64,000 nucleotides of DNA from Limnoperna fortunei (GCA_944474755.1 OX104114.1:82260623-82324622), one strand, 5' to 3'. Positions 1 through 12,778 are shown, counted from the stretch's first letter. Notes: generated from the sequence alone by a model not told the origin. A program made the numbers and translations.

Positions 1-249
1 TATTGACATTATTAACATGGATATAAATATGTAATTAAGCAGATCTTCTCAAAGTTTAATGTAACTAAACTGAGAATATTACATGTATTGTGGACAAATG
101 GAAAAAAGCAAAATAAAACATATCTGTAAATTTTATATATTTGGAATACAAAGCTATGCTGACAGGACACGAAACAAACAACAATCAATCATTCCTTTGT
201 TCGTGGACAGGGTCTGAATTAGAATCTCTTTTTACAACTGTAAACTTAC

Positions 250-3200
250 AACGAACTCTTCTTTGGTATGGCATTTATCTGCACAATGCCAGAAATGATT
301 TACAATATCTCTTGTCCATTCCAGTAGAGGTCTGGTTTCTTTCTTTTCTTTAGCAACCTGAAATTTAAAATGTTAAATGTTATAGGAAATAAAGGCAATA
401 ACAAAATTAATTTTGAATTTTTCCACCAGTGGCTGATAACGAAGGAAGAATTTTTTTAGAGATAGTATGCGTATTGACTAATGGTTCTCCGATCCTAGCT
501 AAAACCCTTATCATATCCTTACCTTTACAACTTTTTTCCCAAGATTCTTGGCACCATGCCAAATATCAAAAGAATGTTTAATTTGACTAAACTGTTTTTC
601 TGAAAAAAAAATGAAGAAAAAAATCATTATGTTTTACAGTTAAAGAATAAGAAATGTGACAAAAAATAGTTGTCTGTACATAAGCAAATATTACATATAT
701 ACATATACATAAAACTTCTTTTTAGATAAAAATAATAATCATGCATAATAATTAACCACACTACTTCAAATTTTTAGCACTAATTTGACATTTTTAGCAA
801 TTATGCTATGATAAATATGATATAATACAAACAGGCTTTTTGTGCGAAATGCATTTTAACTTACTCATTAATGATTCGATTTGTGGATGGGCATCAGTAA
901 CAACCTCTACAATTCTCAAATTTTTGTTCAACAGCTCTCTTAATCCTTTCAAAAAGCATGCTTTTTCCAACAAAGAACTATTCTTTTCGGTCATTCTCTT
1001 ATCCATGGTTACAATACACAGAATCTTTTTTGTCTCGTATTCCATAAATGTGTATGTACAGAATTGAGCACAATGACCGGGACTGTCCATGCGTCCATCT
1101 CCTAATTTAATTAAAATAAGTAACAATAAAATTCAACCTGGGAACATGCACTTTATCAACAAAGTAAACGAACTAAACTGCTTGTAAATCCAATGCACCG
1201 AATTTACATCTCATTTTGCATATATTTATAGATGGCTGGTATATAGTTATAAGTACATGTATAGTACTAGTAAAAACGTAGAGCATTGGAAAGTTTTGCT
1301 GTGTTTAAGTTTGGCATCACTCTTAGACCAATGACTATATTCTAGTTTTTAAAATTTCTCAAAAATCTTTATTTACAATGTCAATAACATTTATTTACAA
1401 TAACACAATTATCATAACCCCAAGTGTCTGTATACCAAATACATAAATCATATGCCTACATGTAGCTATTGTACTTTTCAAGTTATAATTCATTTTCATG
1501 TAAACATGTACAAACATAATAGATGATTTTGGACTTGAGTTTACATTGCTGATTAAGGTTTGGTTGTTGTGTGTGTTTTTTTGTTTTGTTTTGTGGTAAG
1601 TTTGTTGTCATAGTTTTGTGTATACTGATTTGTCTTTGTCTTTTCAGATTGACCATACTTGATTGCTCATTTGGTGCACCTTTACTTGTTTTATTTTTCT
1701 CATTATCTCTTTATAATCTTTATTGTCCAGATAGTACATGTAACTTACCCATAATAACTATGAAATATATCAAGATTACAAAGGCAATTTTCAAATTGTG
1801 GAACTGTGATACATATGTTGTTTTTACACTAATTTGGGACCTAAAGCAAACGAAGGGCACCATAGTAAAGGAATGATTATACAACTGGCTATATTAATCA
1901 TAAACATATACCGGTATACAGTGTACAAAATTATCGCTATTTTGCAGCATTTTCCTTTGATCTTTGTGTGCGATATTATTCCATCTCACTCTACTAGCTT
2001 GAGATAGGCCCATCTCAGCTCGCTGTCAAGACGTCGTTAAGTACACACTGTGATGCATCTCAGAGCTGTCGCCCTTCGATGATATATCGACGAGAAAACG
2101 CATCTCGTTTCAAAAAACGTAAATAACCTATAAGTACATATGTGAAATTGCATTATATGTGTATAATTATGTACTTATAGTATAAAAAAAATATAAAACA
2201 AAGTTAAAACCCTCACTGCAGTCTGTTAGTTTTATAAAAAACATATAAAGACTGCATTAAAACAACAAATAAATGTATAGCTATGGTATATATTTCTTTT
2301 AAAATAAAAATAATTTTACCCATTTCAAATATACAGCAGATGATATAACTTCTGTTTTCATGGACACTGGAAATGAGCACCTGGCGGTTGTACAAAATGG
2401 TGATATATTTGTTTTTGCCAAGGTCAGAATAGCACTAAGGTATACAAGAAAAGGGTTATCATCAAGTAATTCATCAACATCATTGCCATCTCGGATTCTT
2501 TTTATACTTGGTCCAAGGTCAACTTCATTCTCATCAACAGGATCACCATTATCTTCTTCTAAACATTCACTGTCTGAATCATCTGATTTGATACCATGAT
2601 CAGTTCTGAAATTATTGTATACAGTTGCATCATGTTAAGCAAATAGTCAAATAGTGAACATGTACAATTTTATTGCATTTTCTAACATACTACATGTACA
2701 CTGTACGATATTAAAATATGACATACCTGCTGAGCAATGTCAATGTTTGATAATCTAAGTTGAAAAAATTTTAATATTCAATATGCTACATATTATATCT
2801 ACCAATTGAAAACTTCAAATAGTTTACAAGACATAATTTAATCATACAAGCCAATTGAAATAAAAATTATATTTACCTTAAAGTAGCATTCAAGCTTGGC
2901 TCATAATCATCATCTTCAGAATTATCTTCATCCTCCTCATAGTTCCCTTCAGATAGAGTAAAAGTAAGGCTACAATAAAAAATATATGCACATTATAAAA
3001 CACAAAATCATTTTCTTATGCATGTACAATGTACATGACTCACCATACATGTACATCTTCCTTATAAGGACGAATGTAAATTTGTGCAGACTGTTTTCAT
3101 TGCTTTTGGCAATTTTCCGAAAATGGACAGGCAAAAACATGTTGGACAAGTTTGCAGATTTTTGTTGTCGTTGCAATGTCAGGACAAGGTTAACAGCCAA

Positions 3201-6200
3201 TTGAAAGTTGATTCTGCAAATGAACATTCATTTTTTTATACTGAATTTAATTCTGAAAAATATCAGTGATAAAAAAACAGTCAAAATTAATGCTACTACT
3301 TACTCAAATGGATTTACAAAGCTGCTCTCTGATCTCTTTACTTGAGGCGTTGCACATATTTCTTCAACTCCTGACAGTTGGTTTTCCTCCCTTAAAATGA
3401 AGTTATAAATCTGTAAACCTTTCTTTTGAAAAACAAGTTAAAAGAAAGGAATTGTAAATTTCATGCCATCTTGAAAAATTAGTATCAGGCTAAAAGTACA
3501 AGTAAAATTATTCTTTACTGTTTATTTTTTAATGTAATCTAAATGTGAATATATATTATTGGAAATTACTTATTTGATTTTGTTAATCTCAGTCTTCACG
3601 AAATCTTCCCAAAGAATGGTGGAAATTCGGTCCACCAACTTCCCCAGAAATGCTGGACCGATGTAACTTTTGCCGGACCAAATTTGTCGATGTTGCCATT
3701 GTTTACATTTAACTAGCTACCTTATATGCATGTAGATACAGACATATATCATACATAAAAGTTATTGTAAACATCATACTATTCATAACTGTTATAAACA
3801 AACTGTGTATATCTGGACAACATTCAAAAGAATATAAATAAAATAACATTTTATTATACACAGAAATAATTCACAAAGCTGAAACCAACTGCTTCAATGG
3901 AAACCCATCTATAGAAATTATCATGAGTTAATTTATAACCATTTATTGTTGTTATTCCTTCAATTTCAGAATACAGTGTACCCTCGGTATATCGCCCCCC
4001 GTTAAACCGCCAACCTCGAATATCGCCACGATTTTCTATGGTCCGGTTTTTTAACCATTAAAATTCCCCCGTTGTAATGCCACCCTCGCATATCGCCATC
4101 CGCCACAAGTTTTTATTTGCAGAAGTCCTTAATTCAATAAAATTTCCCCCGTTTCTACTGCCAAAAACATACATTACTCATATTTATTTTGAATTATTGG
4201 TGTGTAAACATGGTCACGCTTTCTAAGCTTAATCCCCGATTAGAAAATCAATAAATCAATTAACATAATTGTTGTGTAAACAGTGGATTAGTGGTCATTT
4301 GAAGAACTAATTTGAAGATAATCGTGCTAATTGAATACGGTAACAACCATTCCGTAGTAAGAATCCAGTGTTTTACATATACGACTTTACCAAGATGCAA
4401 CACACCATTTTCGGTGTTCTCAGTGCTTTTCATGTAGTAAACATAATTGAACAGAGACACGAATGTCAATAAACCCATAACGCACAGCTGGTTATTAAAA
4501 ACGGCAATAAACATATATGCAACTTCGTTTGGACATCAAAGTGCCGGGAGTGATTCACTCCCGCTCTGCTAAATTACGAGTAATGGAACTAAATTCGTAC
4601 CTTCGCCAAAAAAGCGATGGTATGATTATTCGTTCTATAGGCCGTCAGGAAGCTCTTCGAAAATTGCAAAATTACTCCACACGTGACAGATTTAATGTAG
4701 ACCAAACTGGGCTTTATGCATATTCAACTTTACTGATACAAAAGTCTGAAATAGTCCTCCCTCTTTATACCGCCACCCTCGTATAATGCCAAAAAAATGC
4801 CAAGTCCAAAAGGTGGCATCATAACGAAGGAGCACTGTACTAGTATATATTTTATATATTATCAAAACCAATGATTAAAATAAAATATGTTTTTAACGAA
4901 CGTTTGAGTTTCACCCCCATTTTAAAGTGTTTGTTTATCAAACAGTTACGATTTTTCATTAAAGGCCGTTGTAGTCTACTTTTTTCTCATTTCTCGCTGT
5001 TGGTAATTAGACGTATCCCGGATATAAACAAATGGTGCTTAATCCATTTGCCAAACTAAAACGTTTCAAAAATGAGTTAAATACGCAGGATCTTTGCAAT
5101 TTTTATAGGTTTTAAATATTTACTCAAAAGTTGGAAGTTTGTGTGAATCAGTACTACCAGATATATTAAGTATTTTCTGTGAACGAACCATCAGGGCAAC
5201 TTGAACTTCGATAATAACCATGCCGGACTTTCAGACCGACGAAACACGATTTTTTACCAGTCCAAGCGTTATTATATCGGTTTTGTCCGTCGGACCGACG
5301 CATTTCGTGAAGACTGTAATCTCAACCTTATTTGATACACATTTTGTAGTTATTGACAGGCAAAATATAATTTATTTCAATATCTCTGCATTTACTTACA
5401 TCTTTTCCTGATCATAGTCAGATGAAGATATATAAGATACATCAGGGATGTGTAGTGTAGCAAGCTTTGATAACACAGGAGTAGAAGTTGCCTTAAAATT
5501 ACGTGGAGTTCCAAAATGTGTTGCATCAGAAATCGATACTGCACGGTCTGCTTGTATGGCCCTTTCTTCATATCTGTTTAAAAAATATTGACATTTCATT
5601 TACAATTGTATGTCTTCGATTCTTCCTAAGTAGTGAAATAAAATCTGGTACATGTAGTAATTCACATTCTGAAAATTTATATGCCATGAACAACAAAATA
5701 TGCACAAAATTCCTGGACCTGCATTTATAGTTACATTTAGTTACATCCCTGATTATCTTAAGACATTTATCATTTAGCATGTGATCATGGTATATAATAG
5801 TTTGCAGTACTTTTGAAACAGTGTGGAGTTCAATGTAAATACAAAAAAATATTTTTCACACAGAGCTTCTATGGCCATTCTATTTCAGTTTTTATATTTA
5901 AATGGTCATTTTAAGCATTTAAGTATTCTCTATTCTTTTATTCATAGCACAATTCCTATTTTTATTTCCCTTAATGGAGCCCCACAAAAGTAAAACCGTA
6001 CATCGTTTACATAATTATATCGGCATTGTTACACCAATCTCCACGCAAAGGATTCTGGGTATCCTACGTCAACCACAATCACCTCTGCCATATCATTGGT
6101 TGACATTGTGAGAGATATCTCTCATGGATGATAAGTTTCGCGTACAAACGCAGTAATTTCAATAAATAACTGTATCAAAAGTGTATACAAAGACTATAGA

Positions 6201-6710
6201 AATAAATAATATCTCGTGAATTTTTTTTTACAAACATCGTTCTATGTTTACAAACGTCACGAGCAGACAACAAATGTAGTCCCGCAGTAAATGGAGGATG
6301 ACGTGTGGCAGAGGTTATATCTGGGAACCAGTTATGTTCTCTGTGCCGGAGAGTGTTGTTACACAACTGAGAGGTCAGACAATGATCGATCGACATAAAT
6401 ATAAACATATTATGATCGTTAATATTGAGGGAATAAGTCATGAATATTTTATAATTAAATGCACAACAAAAAACATCACAAATTATATAAAAGAAATAGA
6501 AAAATCCTACCTGTCCAACAAAATCTTAGCAACTTCGGCATGAGTTTCCACACGAAGAATGTTCTTAAGCTCATTCCAACGGTCATATTCCATACCAATA
6601 TATATTCTGTTCTTGTTGTTTTTAGCATTTATTTCTCTTCGTCTTCTTTTTCTCGCCGAATCAGTCAATACTGCCTTTCTTCCACGTTTAGCTGTTTTCG
6701 TCTCCGACAT
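250..6710 (-). CDS. Transposase-derived multi-exon gene, partial (3' end outside window, middle exons missing)
   Basis: Exons I can chain on the minus strand are 6511-6710 (start ATG at 6710), 5400-5573, 3304-3390, 2877-2969 and 2320-2605, all with GT-AG borders and matching phases. After a gap come 865-1101, 523-599 and 250-357, also phase-consistent with each other. Exon 1 is basic (KRGRKAVL, RKRRRREI) and ends HAEVAKILLDR. Exons 3-5 are acidic. Exon 5 ends with a Cys-containing segment. Exon 865-1101 holds GDGRMDSPGH and VVTDAHPQI, 523-599 holds FDIWHGAKNLGKK, and 250-357 holds DIVNHFWHCADKC. These match my memory of a large uncharacterised animal family with an RNase H-like, DDE-transposase-type core, often annotated only as uncharacterized protein. 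The phase 0 end at 2320 cannot join the phase 1 start at 1101, and I see no coding sequence at 1102-2319, so about 100-150 residues are missing or in exons I cannot see. It may be a domesticated gene or a decaying one. Confidence 0.6.
1102..2319. other. Gap in the exon chain; no coding sequence recognised
   Basis: This 1.2-kb stretch should encode the middle of the transposase-like protein, but I see no open segment with family motifs on the minus strand. Around 1960-2120 there is a CpG-containing stretch with repeated GAGATG/CATCTC words that looks like a small transposon remnant. Its insertion may have displaced the exons. Confidence 0.35.
3590..5316. mobile_element. DNA transposon with 15-bp TIRs and 6-bp target duplication (non-autonomous)
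   Basis: The left end reads CAGTCTTCACGAAAT. The right end at 5302-5316 is its exact reverse complement. Both sides are flanked by TAATCT (3584-3589 and 5317-5322), which I read as a 6-bp target-site duplication. The element lies in the intron between exons 2 and 3 of the minus-strand gene. It encodes no transposase of its own that I can see, and it contains a second, nested transposon. The superfamily is uncertain; the CAG...CTG termini are hAT-like, but hAT elements usually duplicate 8 bp. Confidence 0.7.
3974..4837 (+). mobile_element. Nested pogo/Tigger-like element with transposase remnant
   Basis: The ends are CAGTGTACCCTCGG and, in reverse complement, CAGTGCTCCTTCGT. They are imperfect TIRs of about 23 bp, flanked by TA (3972-3973, 4838-4839) as expected of Tc1/mariner/pogo elements. 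An open segment at 4517-4786 encodes RFNVDQTGLY. This is close to the first-aspartate motif of Tigger transposases, and is preceded by helix-turn-helix-like residues. The reading frame is far shorter than a full transposase of about 500 aa, so this is an internally deleted copy. It inserted into the element at 3590-5316. Confidence 0.65.
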
Positions 6711-7480
6711 TTTTGTTCATACTGCGCATGCTCCGTAAGTTACCGAGAGGGTTCATTTGAAAGGTCACTGCATACGGAAACGTAGACGTTGAATTAAGGT
6801 ACGGGAAGACAATATTTGAAACGGGTATACATTTCAACAATTAAAACGGGTATAACGTATTAATTGGTTTAGAATACAGTTTCTTTATGTTTTTAAAGAT
6901 ACGTACTGCCGATATTGGCATAAAAAATACTGAACGAAATTTAACAATTTTTACTGCTTATATTGCTTTAAGAACCCATATAAGATTTTTTGAAAAAAAT
7001 AGTGTGTTGGGTTGGGTAGATGGAGATTAGATATAAATATTTTACAGTTTAACACGTATGTTTTAAAATAAAGAATATAGTTTAAATATTTTAAATATTT
7101 TAAAACAAATCATATTTAAATATTTTTCTTTCTGGTTAAAAATCTCTCCTGGATTGAAGAGGGTGGGAGGGTTGCGCATAATAAATTTTTTACATTTTAA
7201 TAAATAAATGAATTTCCACAAGAATTTAATTAGCATGTTCCTCCTCAATATGTTTTCTTTTTTTTAAATTATGTCTCTTCGTTACAAGGGGTTTTTTATT
7301 AACTGGCGATTTACGGGGGTTGGGGATTGCAACATAGATACTTTACATTGTATCAAATTTTATGAATCTCTACCAGAATTTAATTAACATTTCCCGGTCA
7401 GCTTTGTTCGCTTTATTTCTCTGTATATCTCTTACAGTGGCTTTTTGTTCTTGCCGATCGATTGTAAATAGCAGGGGTCA
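6711..7480. other. Intergenic region between divergent transcription units
   Basis: AT-rich sequence upstream of the minus-strand gene start at 6710 and of the plus-strand spliced transcript model. It presumably contains the promoters of both. I see no clear motif and no conserved coding sequence. Around 7050-7260 it is almost pure A/T with poly-T runs. Confidence 0.4.
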
Positions 7481-8177
7481 TGAAATTACACAAGGGTTGT
7501 AAAACCACACGTGCACGCGTAATTTGATGTCTTGTGAGTGTTTGCTATTGAAACAAAGAAAACTGGGTCATTCGCCACATGTAAAGAAAAGACAAAGCTC
7601 AAAAAGTAAGTAAAAATGGCTTAAACAGGAAATAATCCGGTTCCTATTATTCTTCTTACATATATTTCAGTAGAATTAAGATTATATGTATAGTAAAATC
7701 ATTTATTTTTTTTATCGTACAGCTTAAGCTGCTAACTGCTCTGTGAGGTAGCTCTGGTTGGGACTCCATATGGCGAATGATGAAGACAATTGGCAGCAAT
7801 GCATTATGGTCTGACTACGGTTTAAGAGGGAAAAAGGAAAGCTTCATTACTGATTCTTTCTGAGTGTTGTCAGATGATGATACGTAAGTATTTTCTATAA
7901 ATCATTGTATTTTAATTAATAATAAATCCACAACACAGGATTGTTACATGTTACATGATACATGCTTATTTGAAATTAAGAGCAAAAATGTTTTTGTCAA
8001 CACTTTTAAATAAATATTATTTGGACCAATTTGAAACTGTAAACCATCATCAATCTGCAAATGACCAATTTATCGAAGTGCATTTACTGTTAACCAGATG
8101 ACAAAAAATACCGAAAGATTTATTAATTTTCTTCTGCTTCAGGGGCATACAGAAAAAATCATCCGTCAGCCACAGAA

Positions 8178-8727
8178 ATGGATGCGGAGGAGATTATAAC
8201 GGAATGCCTAAAACATGTCCCTAATAGGCCAGGGGATCCAGATATAAGGTAAGTTTAATAATTGCTAAATTAGGGAAACCCAAATAATACTGTATTCAGA
8301 ACACATATTGTCTCAAAACATTTTCAGATTTATGTTTTTATTTAAATTGTGGTTGACGCAACTTTCAGCAATTTTTTAGCTGTATCATTGCGTCCAGGTT
8401 TTTTGCGGGGGAAATACTCGGTAAAAAACCCGAATAACCCTCACGCGGTGAATAGAAGATGACTAACTACCATAACCGCGCGGCCACCGACGCCCTCATT
8501 TCAAAATATTAGCGTACATAGACACGCTGATATAAAAACTTTTATCCTGGGACTAAATTCATAAAATGACAGTATATTTTAAACATTCTGTAGAGCTTTA
8601 CACACACTTCAAACTTGACCACTGCTACCGTGTCGTATAAAGAATGCTTAGTGTACTCCATAATGATAATGTAATAGATGGTTAAAAAGAGTCTATCAGA
8701 TAAAGAAATTATATTGCTTTAATTCTT

Positions 8728-8825
<98 letters not shown>

Positions 8826-8857
8826 GGTGCCAGAATCCAGACAGCAACCAGTTGTAA
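8178..8857 (+). CDS. Putative 33-aa protein, two exons
   Basis: The coding exons are 8178-8248 and 8827-8857, joined in phase 2. The product begins MDAEEIITECLKHV and ends QNPDSNQL. It is small and acidic at the N-terminus, with no membrane segment or signal peptide. The start codon context (GAAATGG) is acceptable. Nothing here identifies a function, and the ORF may be fortuitous in a noncoding RNA. Confidence 0.25.
8355..8506 (-). mobile_element. tRNA-derived SINE, truncated internally
   Basis: Reading on the minus strand, the left end holds the tRNA-like head (GGCCGCGCGGTTATGG). The right end holds the shared body/tail words (GACGCAATGATACAGC, TGAAAGTTGCG). The family-typical central part (proline-codon-like CCCGGA, TTCGG) is largely deleted. 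It is the same family as the well-preserved copies at 37969-38232 and 39011-39276. Confidence 0.6.
8727..8822. repeat. (ATTT)n microsatellite abutting a splice acceptor
   Basis: About 24 nearly perfect copies of ATTT run directly into the TTTTTAG acceptor of the putative exon D at 8827. The repeat therefore serves as the polypyrimidine-like tract of this intron if the exon is real. Confidence 0.95.
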
Positions 8858-9539
8858 TTGTATTGCAGAAGTCTGAAAAACTTTTAAAAAGTTAATGTAT
8901 TGATTGTATATTACAAAATCCTAAGATCCCGATGTCATATAGATCTGTGTTGTGTTAAACTGCTTTTGTATTTTTTGCTCTCTCTACAACACGTATTTTT
9001 GTGCATTGACTGTAAGTAATTGTTGAACATATGTTTTAATATGAATTGCCTTTGTGTGTTTTAATTAATGTAGCTGTATTTGTGTCTGTATGTATTAATG
9101 TCTTAAACCAACTACTGTTTATATACACAGTGTCCTCTTGTACAACTGTGTGTCAGGGGCTTAATTAACTGTTTTGTCTGGTAATATTTAAACAATAAAA
9201 CATAGAAAACTAATTTATTTTTCTATTTTAATTATACAAGTAATTTGCATCGTTTTTCCTTTGAAAATCGTATTTTGTATTTCACCCTACTATGTATTTT
9301 GTGAAGCCTGCAGCAGAGCTTTTCGAGACATATTAGGCAGTTATATGTAGCTTTCTATATGTTCCTTGAATTCTTGAAATGTTCACCATTTTGGTATCTC
9401 TTGCATTTGTTTTACGGTGGCTATTAGAGATGTATTGTTGTGGTTAATAAATACGATGCGGTTATGAGGAAAAAACGGAACAGTAATTTTCAGGAAGACA
9501 TTTTTTTCATATATGCAACAATTGCTTGTTTCAATTACG

Positions 9540-9830
9540 TTAGACAAACGTCTGTGGAACGTGTTATGTATTATTTTTAATGTTGTGAAAACGTTTAAAG
9601 AACATCTTCGTCAAAGTCATACGTAGTCTAAATGTCGGGTGTACGTCGCAATTTTTTTCGTAACGTTTGGTGAATGTCTGTTAAACGTCGTAAATTAGTT
9701 GCAAAAAACGTTAAGGCGACGTTAAGAAAACCATCCATTTTTTCGTAAAAATAACGTTATATAGTAACGTTACTGCAACCAAAAACATACATTTTAACGA
9801 CGTTTCTACGACGTAAAATTGTTTGCTGGG
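9540..9830. repeat. AACGT-rich degenerate repeat element
   Basis: This stretch is packed with AACGT/ACGTT words at irregular spacing and ends in TTTGCTGGGTGG. That layout is like CpG-rich short transposons with internal ACGT subrepeats known from many animals. There is no coding potential. The high CpG content contrasts with the AT-rich surroundings. Confidence 0.5.
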
Positions 9831-9960
9831 TGGCCCGCTGGCCCGTGGCCAGTAATATTTTAACCGGGCCAGTCGGTTTTGAAAGCACAACAGCCCGACG
9901 GGCCAGTTTATGTTGTGGGGCCAGTTGGGCCTTTAAAATTTATTTTTGTCGAACATTACT

Positions 9961-10807
9961 CAGGGCTCACCACACTGGGCGAAGTGGGCGACAAAGTCGC
10001 CCCACTAGGACCTGAAGTCGCCCTAAGGCGCCTCAAAAGCGAAGTCGAAGTCGCTCTGTCATTTCCCTTAAGTCGCCCGATGGTTCGCATAAGATACTTG
10101 TAAATCTGGTCCAAATACTTCACTCTGACTACCAATTTATCAGTGAATGTGTAATTCCAATAAAAAACGGCAAACAATATGCGTATTTAACATATTTTCA
10201 AACGATTTACGTCTTTCAAATGTATTACGCGCCATTTGTTTATTTACCGGATGTGACTAATTACCGGAAGTGAACTACGAAGAAAAGTAATGTACAACGG
10301 CCCATAATTAAAAATCGTAATATTTTTGATAAACAAACACTTTTAATTGGTTTCAAACTTCAGTTCTTTCAAAGAGAATGTACTTTAACAATTTTCTTTG
10401 ATAAGTATTTGAGCTTTACTTGAAAGAATAAAGATGTATAGTAATTATTGACATCATGATAAGTTCTGTAGATGGGTGTCCCTGTGAAGCAATTTGGATC
10501 AGTACAACTTTGATAAATGATAAAGGTTATGTGCTGTTTGATATTGCATACCATGAATAATAATGAAAAAGAAAGAAAAAACTGAATCTAAGTGTGTTTT
10601 GGTTTTAAAACACAAGAGAAATAATCCTGGAAATTTATGTAAATAATGAAAAATGTATGTAACTACTGCGAAATTACTTATTTGTACGGTCCCCCTGACT
10701 TCTCCCTAGTGTCTCCTGAAGTCTCCCTATCAGGGCCTGACTTCTCCCTGTTTTGCTGCCAGGGAGAAGTCACTTCTTCCTACTTTTTTAGAGTGTGGTG
10801 ACCCCTG
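9961..10807. mobile_element. CAGGG-end DNA transposon (MITE-like)
   Basis: The left end is CAGGGCTCACCACACT; the right end AGTGTGGTGACCCCTG is its near-exact reverse complement. The 5-bp sequence TTACT flanks both sides. The subterminal DNA has repeated GAAGT/ACTTC and GGGAGAAGTCACTTC words that recur in the element at 33009-33924, so the two belong to one family. No transposase is encoded. It sits inside a second GC-rich element recognisable by GGCCAG/CTGGCC words at 9830-9920 and 10890-10950. Confidence 0.65.
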
Positions 10808-10989
10808 TTACTATTACAATTTTTCTGAGGGAAAACCCCATCATGATCCCCTTTCAGTAAGATCCTCTCAATCTTCTCGGACCTCTCAGAAAGTTGGGCC
10901 AGAGAAGTTCTGGAGGGGCCAGTAAATTGTCAAGTTAGCTGGCCCTGTGGGCTTACAGGTCATGGTTTCTTAAGTCTACCCCTGTGATA

Positions 10990-12778
10990 AGCACGTTTAA
11001 CACTGTGGTGACTGTAATAGCCAGTGAAATTCATGGCAATCATCGGTCATTGATAAAACCTTTGATAACTGCTCATATTTTAGACATGTGTGACATCCTC
11101 TACTTTAGTTTAAAAGAAGTCTGAGAAAGTGGAAGCAACACATAGAGTTATAGGACATTGTAAAAACATGGCTGTCTGCTCTCTCCTACTCCGTTTAATA
11201 TCTTTCTTGATACTCACAAAAAGTGTCGGCATATGAGGCAGATAATAACAAATTTTCGTTTTGCTGACGACATGCGTACCACGGTATTCACAATATTACT
11301 GCGAGTCTAGAAGTCTCAAATAAGATCTCGATAGAAGGTTACATAAATGAGATGTTAGATAAGATTGCTTATTATGTCGTACAGAGATCTCATCATCAAC
11401 AGGCAAGCATTCGGGTCTTATGAAGAGCACAGTGAAAAAACGAAAACTGAATTGATATAGACGTGTCACGCGATAATCATGGCTTGCTAAGACATGCAAA
11501 GTACTGTTTGAAGAGGGAGATGAAGAAGCAGCCAAAACATGTTAGACTGGGCAGGCTTAAAAGTTTGTGACACCAAGAACTTTTCAAACAGTAAACGGCA
11601 AAAAGGCACAAAATAAAATGTAACAGTTTTGTTAGAAAAACAAAATTCACAAAAAACAGTCATATTAGGAAAATATGTTTATGTATTATTTATTTACTAC
11701 ATTAAAACTTATGGCGTTTTAAATAAAATTAATAACATTTTATTTCAAGTGCATTAAATTGATTTAAAAAAAGATGATTAAGTCAATGTAAGAATGGATT
11801 TTAATTTGTTTACAATAAAAGTCGTCTTCTAACAAAGATGTACTTATCAAACCAATTAGTGTTGATAGTCTCAGTTTGATAAATGAAAATGAAAATTAAA
11901 TATTCTTAAAAATCTTTAAAACATTTTTTGCTTTTGTTTTTATTAATCACTGACAGTAGTATAAATGTCTTTACCCCCACCCCTTCCCCACGATGCAATA
12001 TCTCAAATGACGTCAACACCCCAAGTAACATATTACCTGATCAATCAATTGATTTGAGGGTATATCTTGTTCGCTTACCTGTGACAAAATAACAACAGGT
12101 AAGGAGGATGATGTCAGTTATATCTGCCTAATTAATTGATTTTATGGCGGATGAATTTTAGATTACCTCAGAAAAGTTATATTCACAGCTGTACACCTTT
12201 AAACTGATCAATCAGTCTGACCGCGAAAAGTACAAAAAAATCGTAATCGTTAAATGAAGCCAAACAATTTATCAGTCGACTTGGGTTTCTAATTTTAATA
12301 TACTTAAGATAACATTACAAATAAATGAGGATGACGTCAATAATACACTTGTTCAAACGAATTATACGACGTTATCAATTAAGATTAGAGTAAATAGATT
12401 TCAGATGTAAACTAATCAATAAATTAAATGACAAAAAATGGATCAGATAGGTTGGATGGGGGTTATGATTTTAGCCTACTAAAAACATAAAACAGATGAC
12501 ACAACAACAAAAATCAGGCGGAATGAGAAAAGATTTCTGTTGCATTAATCAATCTGATTGATTGGCGGGTTGGTCTCTCACCAGTTACTCCAACTTCCTC
12601 CCAAACCTAGACCCACGATATTTTATGTCGAATAACTTGATGATATCTTCAACATTTTACATTTGGAGATTCGAGAGGAAGATGGTAGTTACTATATTTA
12701 AATTTAGACTAAAACAGTAAAGATCTAGTTTGTTGTTTTCAAACAATCAGCTGTTTCATTTCTTTCACATATTTATTT
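10990..12778. other. Gene-free stretch, nothing recognised
   Basis: There is an AT-rich spacer between the transposon cluster and the B-box gene. The open frames here are short and show no family motifs. The part at 12000-12600 contains many short ATCAATCAA-type words but no clear repeat unit. Confidence 0.4.

Larger units (their letters stand above)
7500..9199 (+). ncRNA. Spliced transcript model with a 33-aa ORF
   Basis: Four consecutive exons are suggested by consensus junctions. Exon A ends near 7604 (AAAAA/GTAAGT). Exon B is 7723-7883 (acceptor TATCGTACAG, donor GTAAGT). Exon C is 8143-8248 (acceptor TTCTGCTTCAG, donor GTAAGT). Exon D starts at 8827 after TTTTTAG. An AATAAA lies at 9194-9199. 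The longest ORF starts at 8178, crosses the C/D junction in frame and stops at 8855-8857, giving 33 residues that begin MDAEEIITECLKHVPNRPGD. Exon B carries an upstream ORF of 14 codons. I do not recognise the peptide. It could be a lncRNA, a short-protein gene, or the first exons of something decayed. No homology evidence supports it, only the splice signals. Confidence 0.4.

Noticed and set aside
2727..2754. A 28-nt exon in the transposase-derived gene
   Set aside because: It would end in phase 0 and bring a stop at the start of the next exon; skipping it joins 2877 to 2605 in frame.
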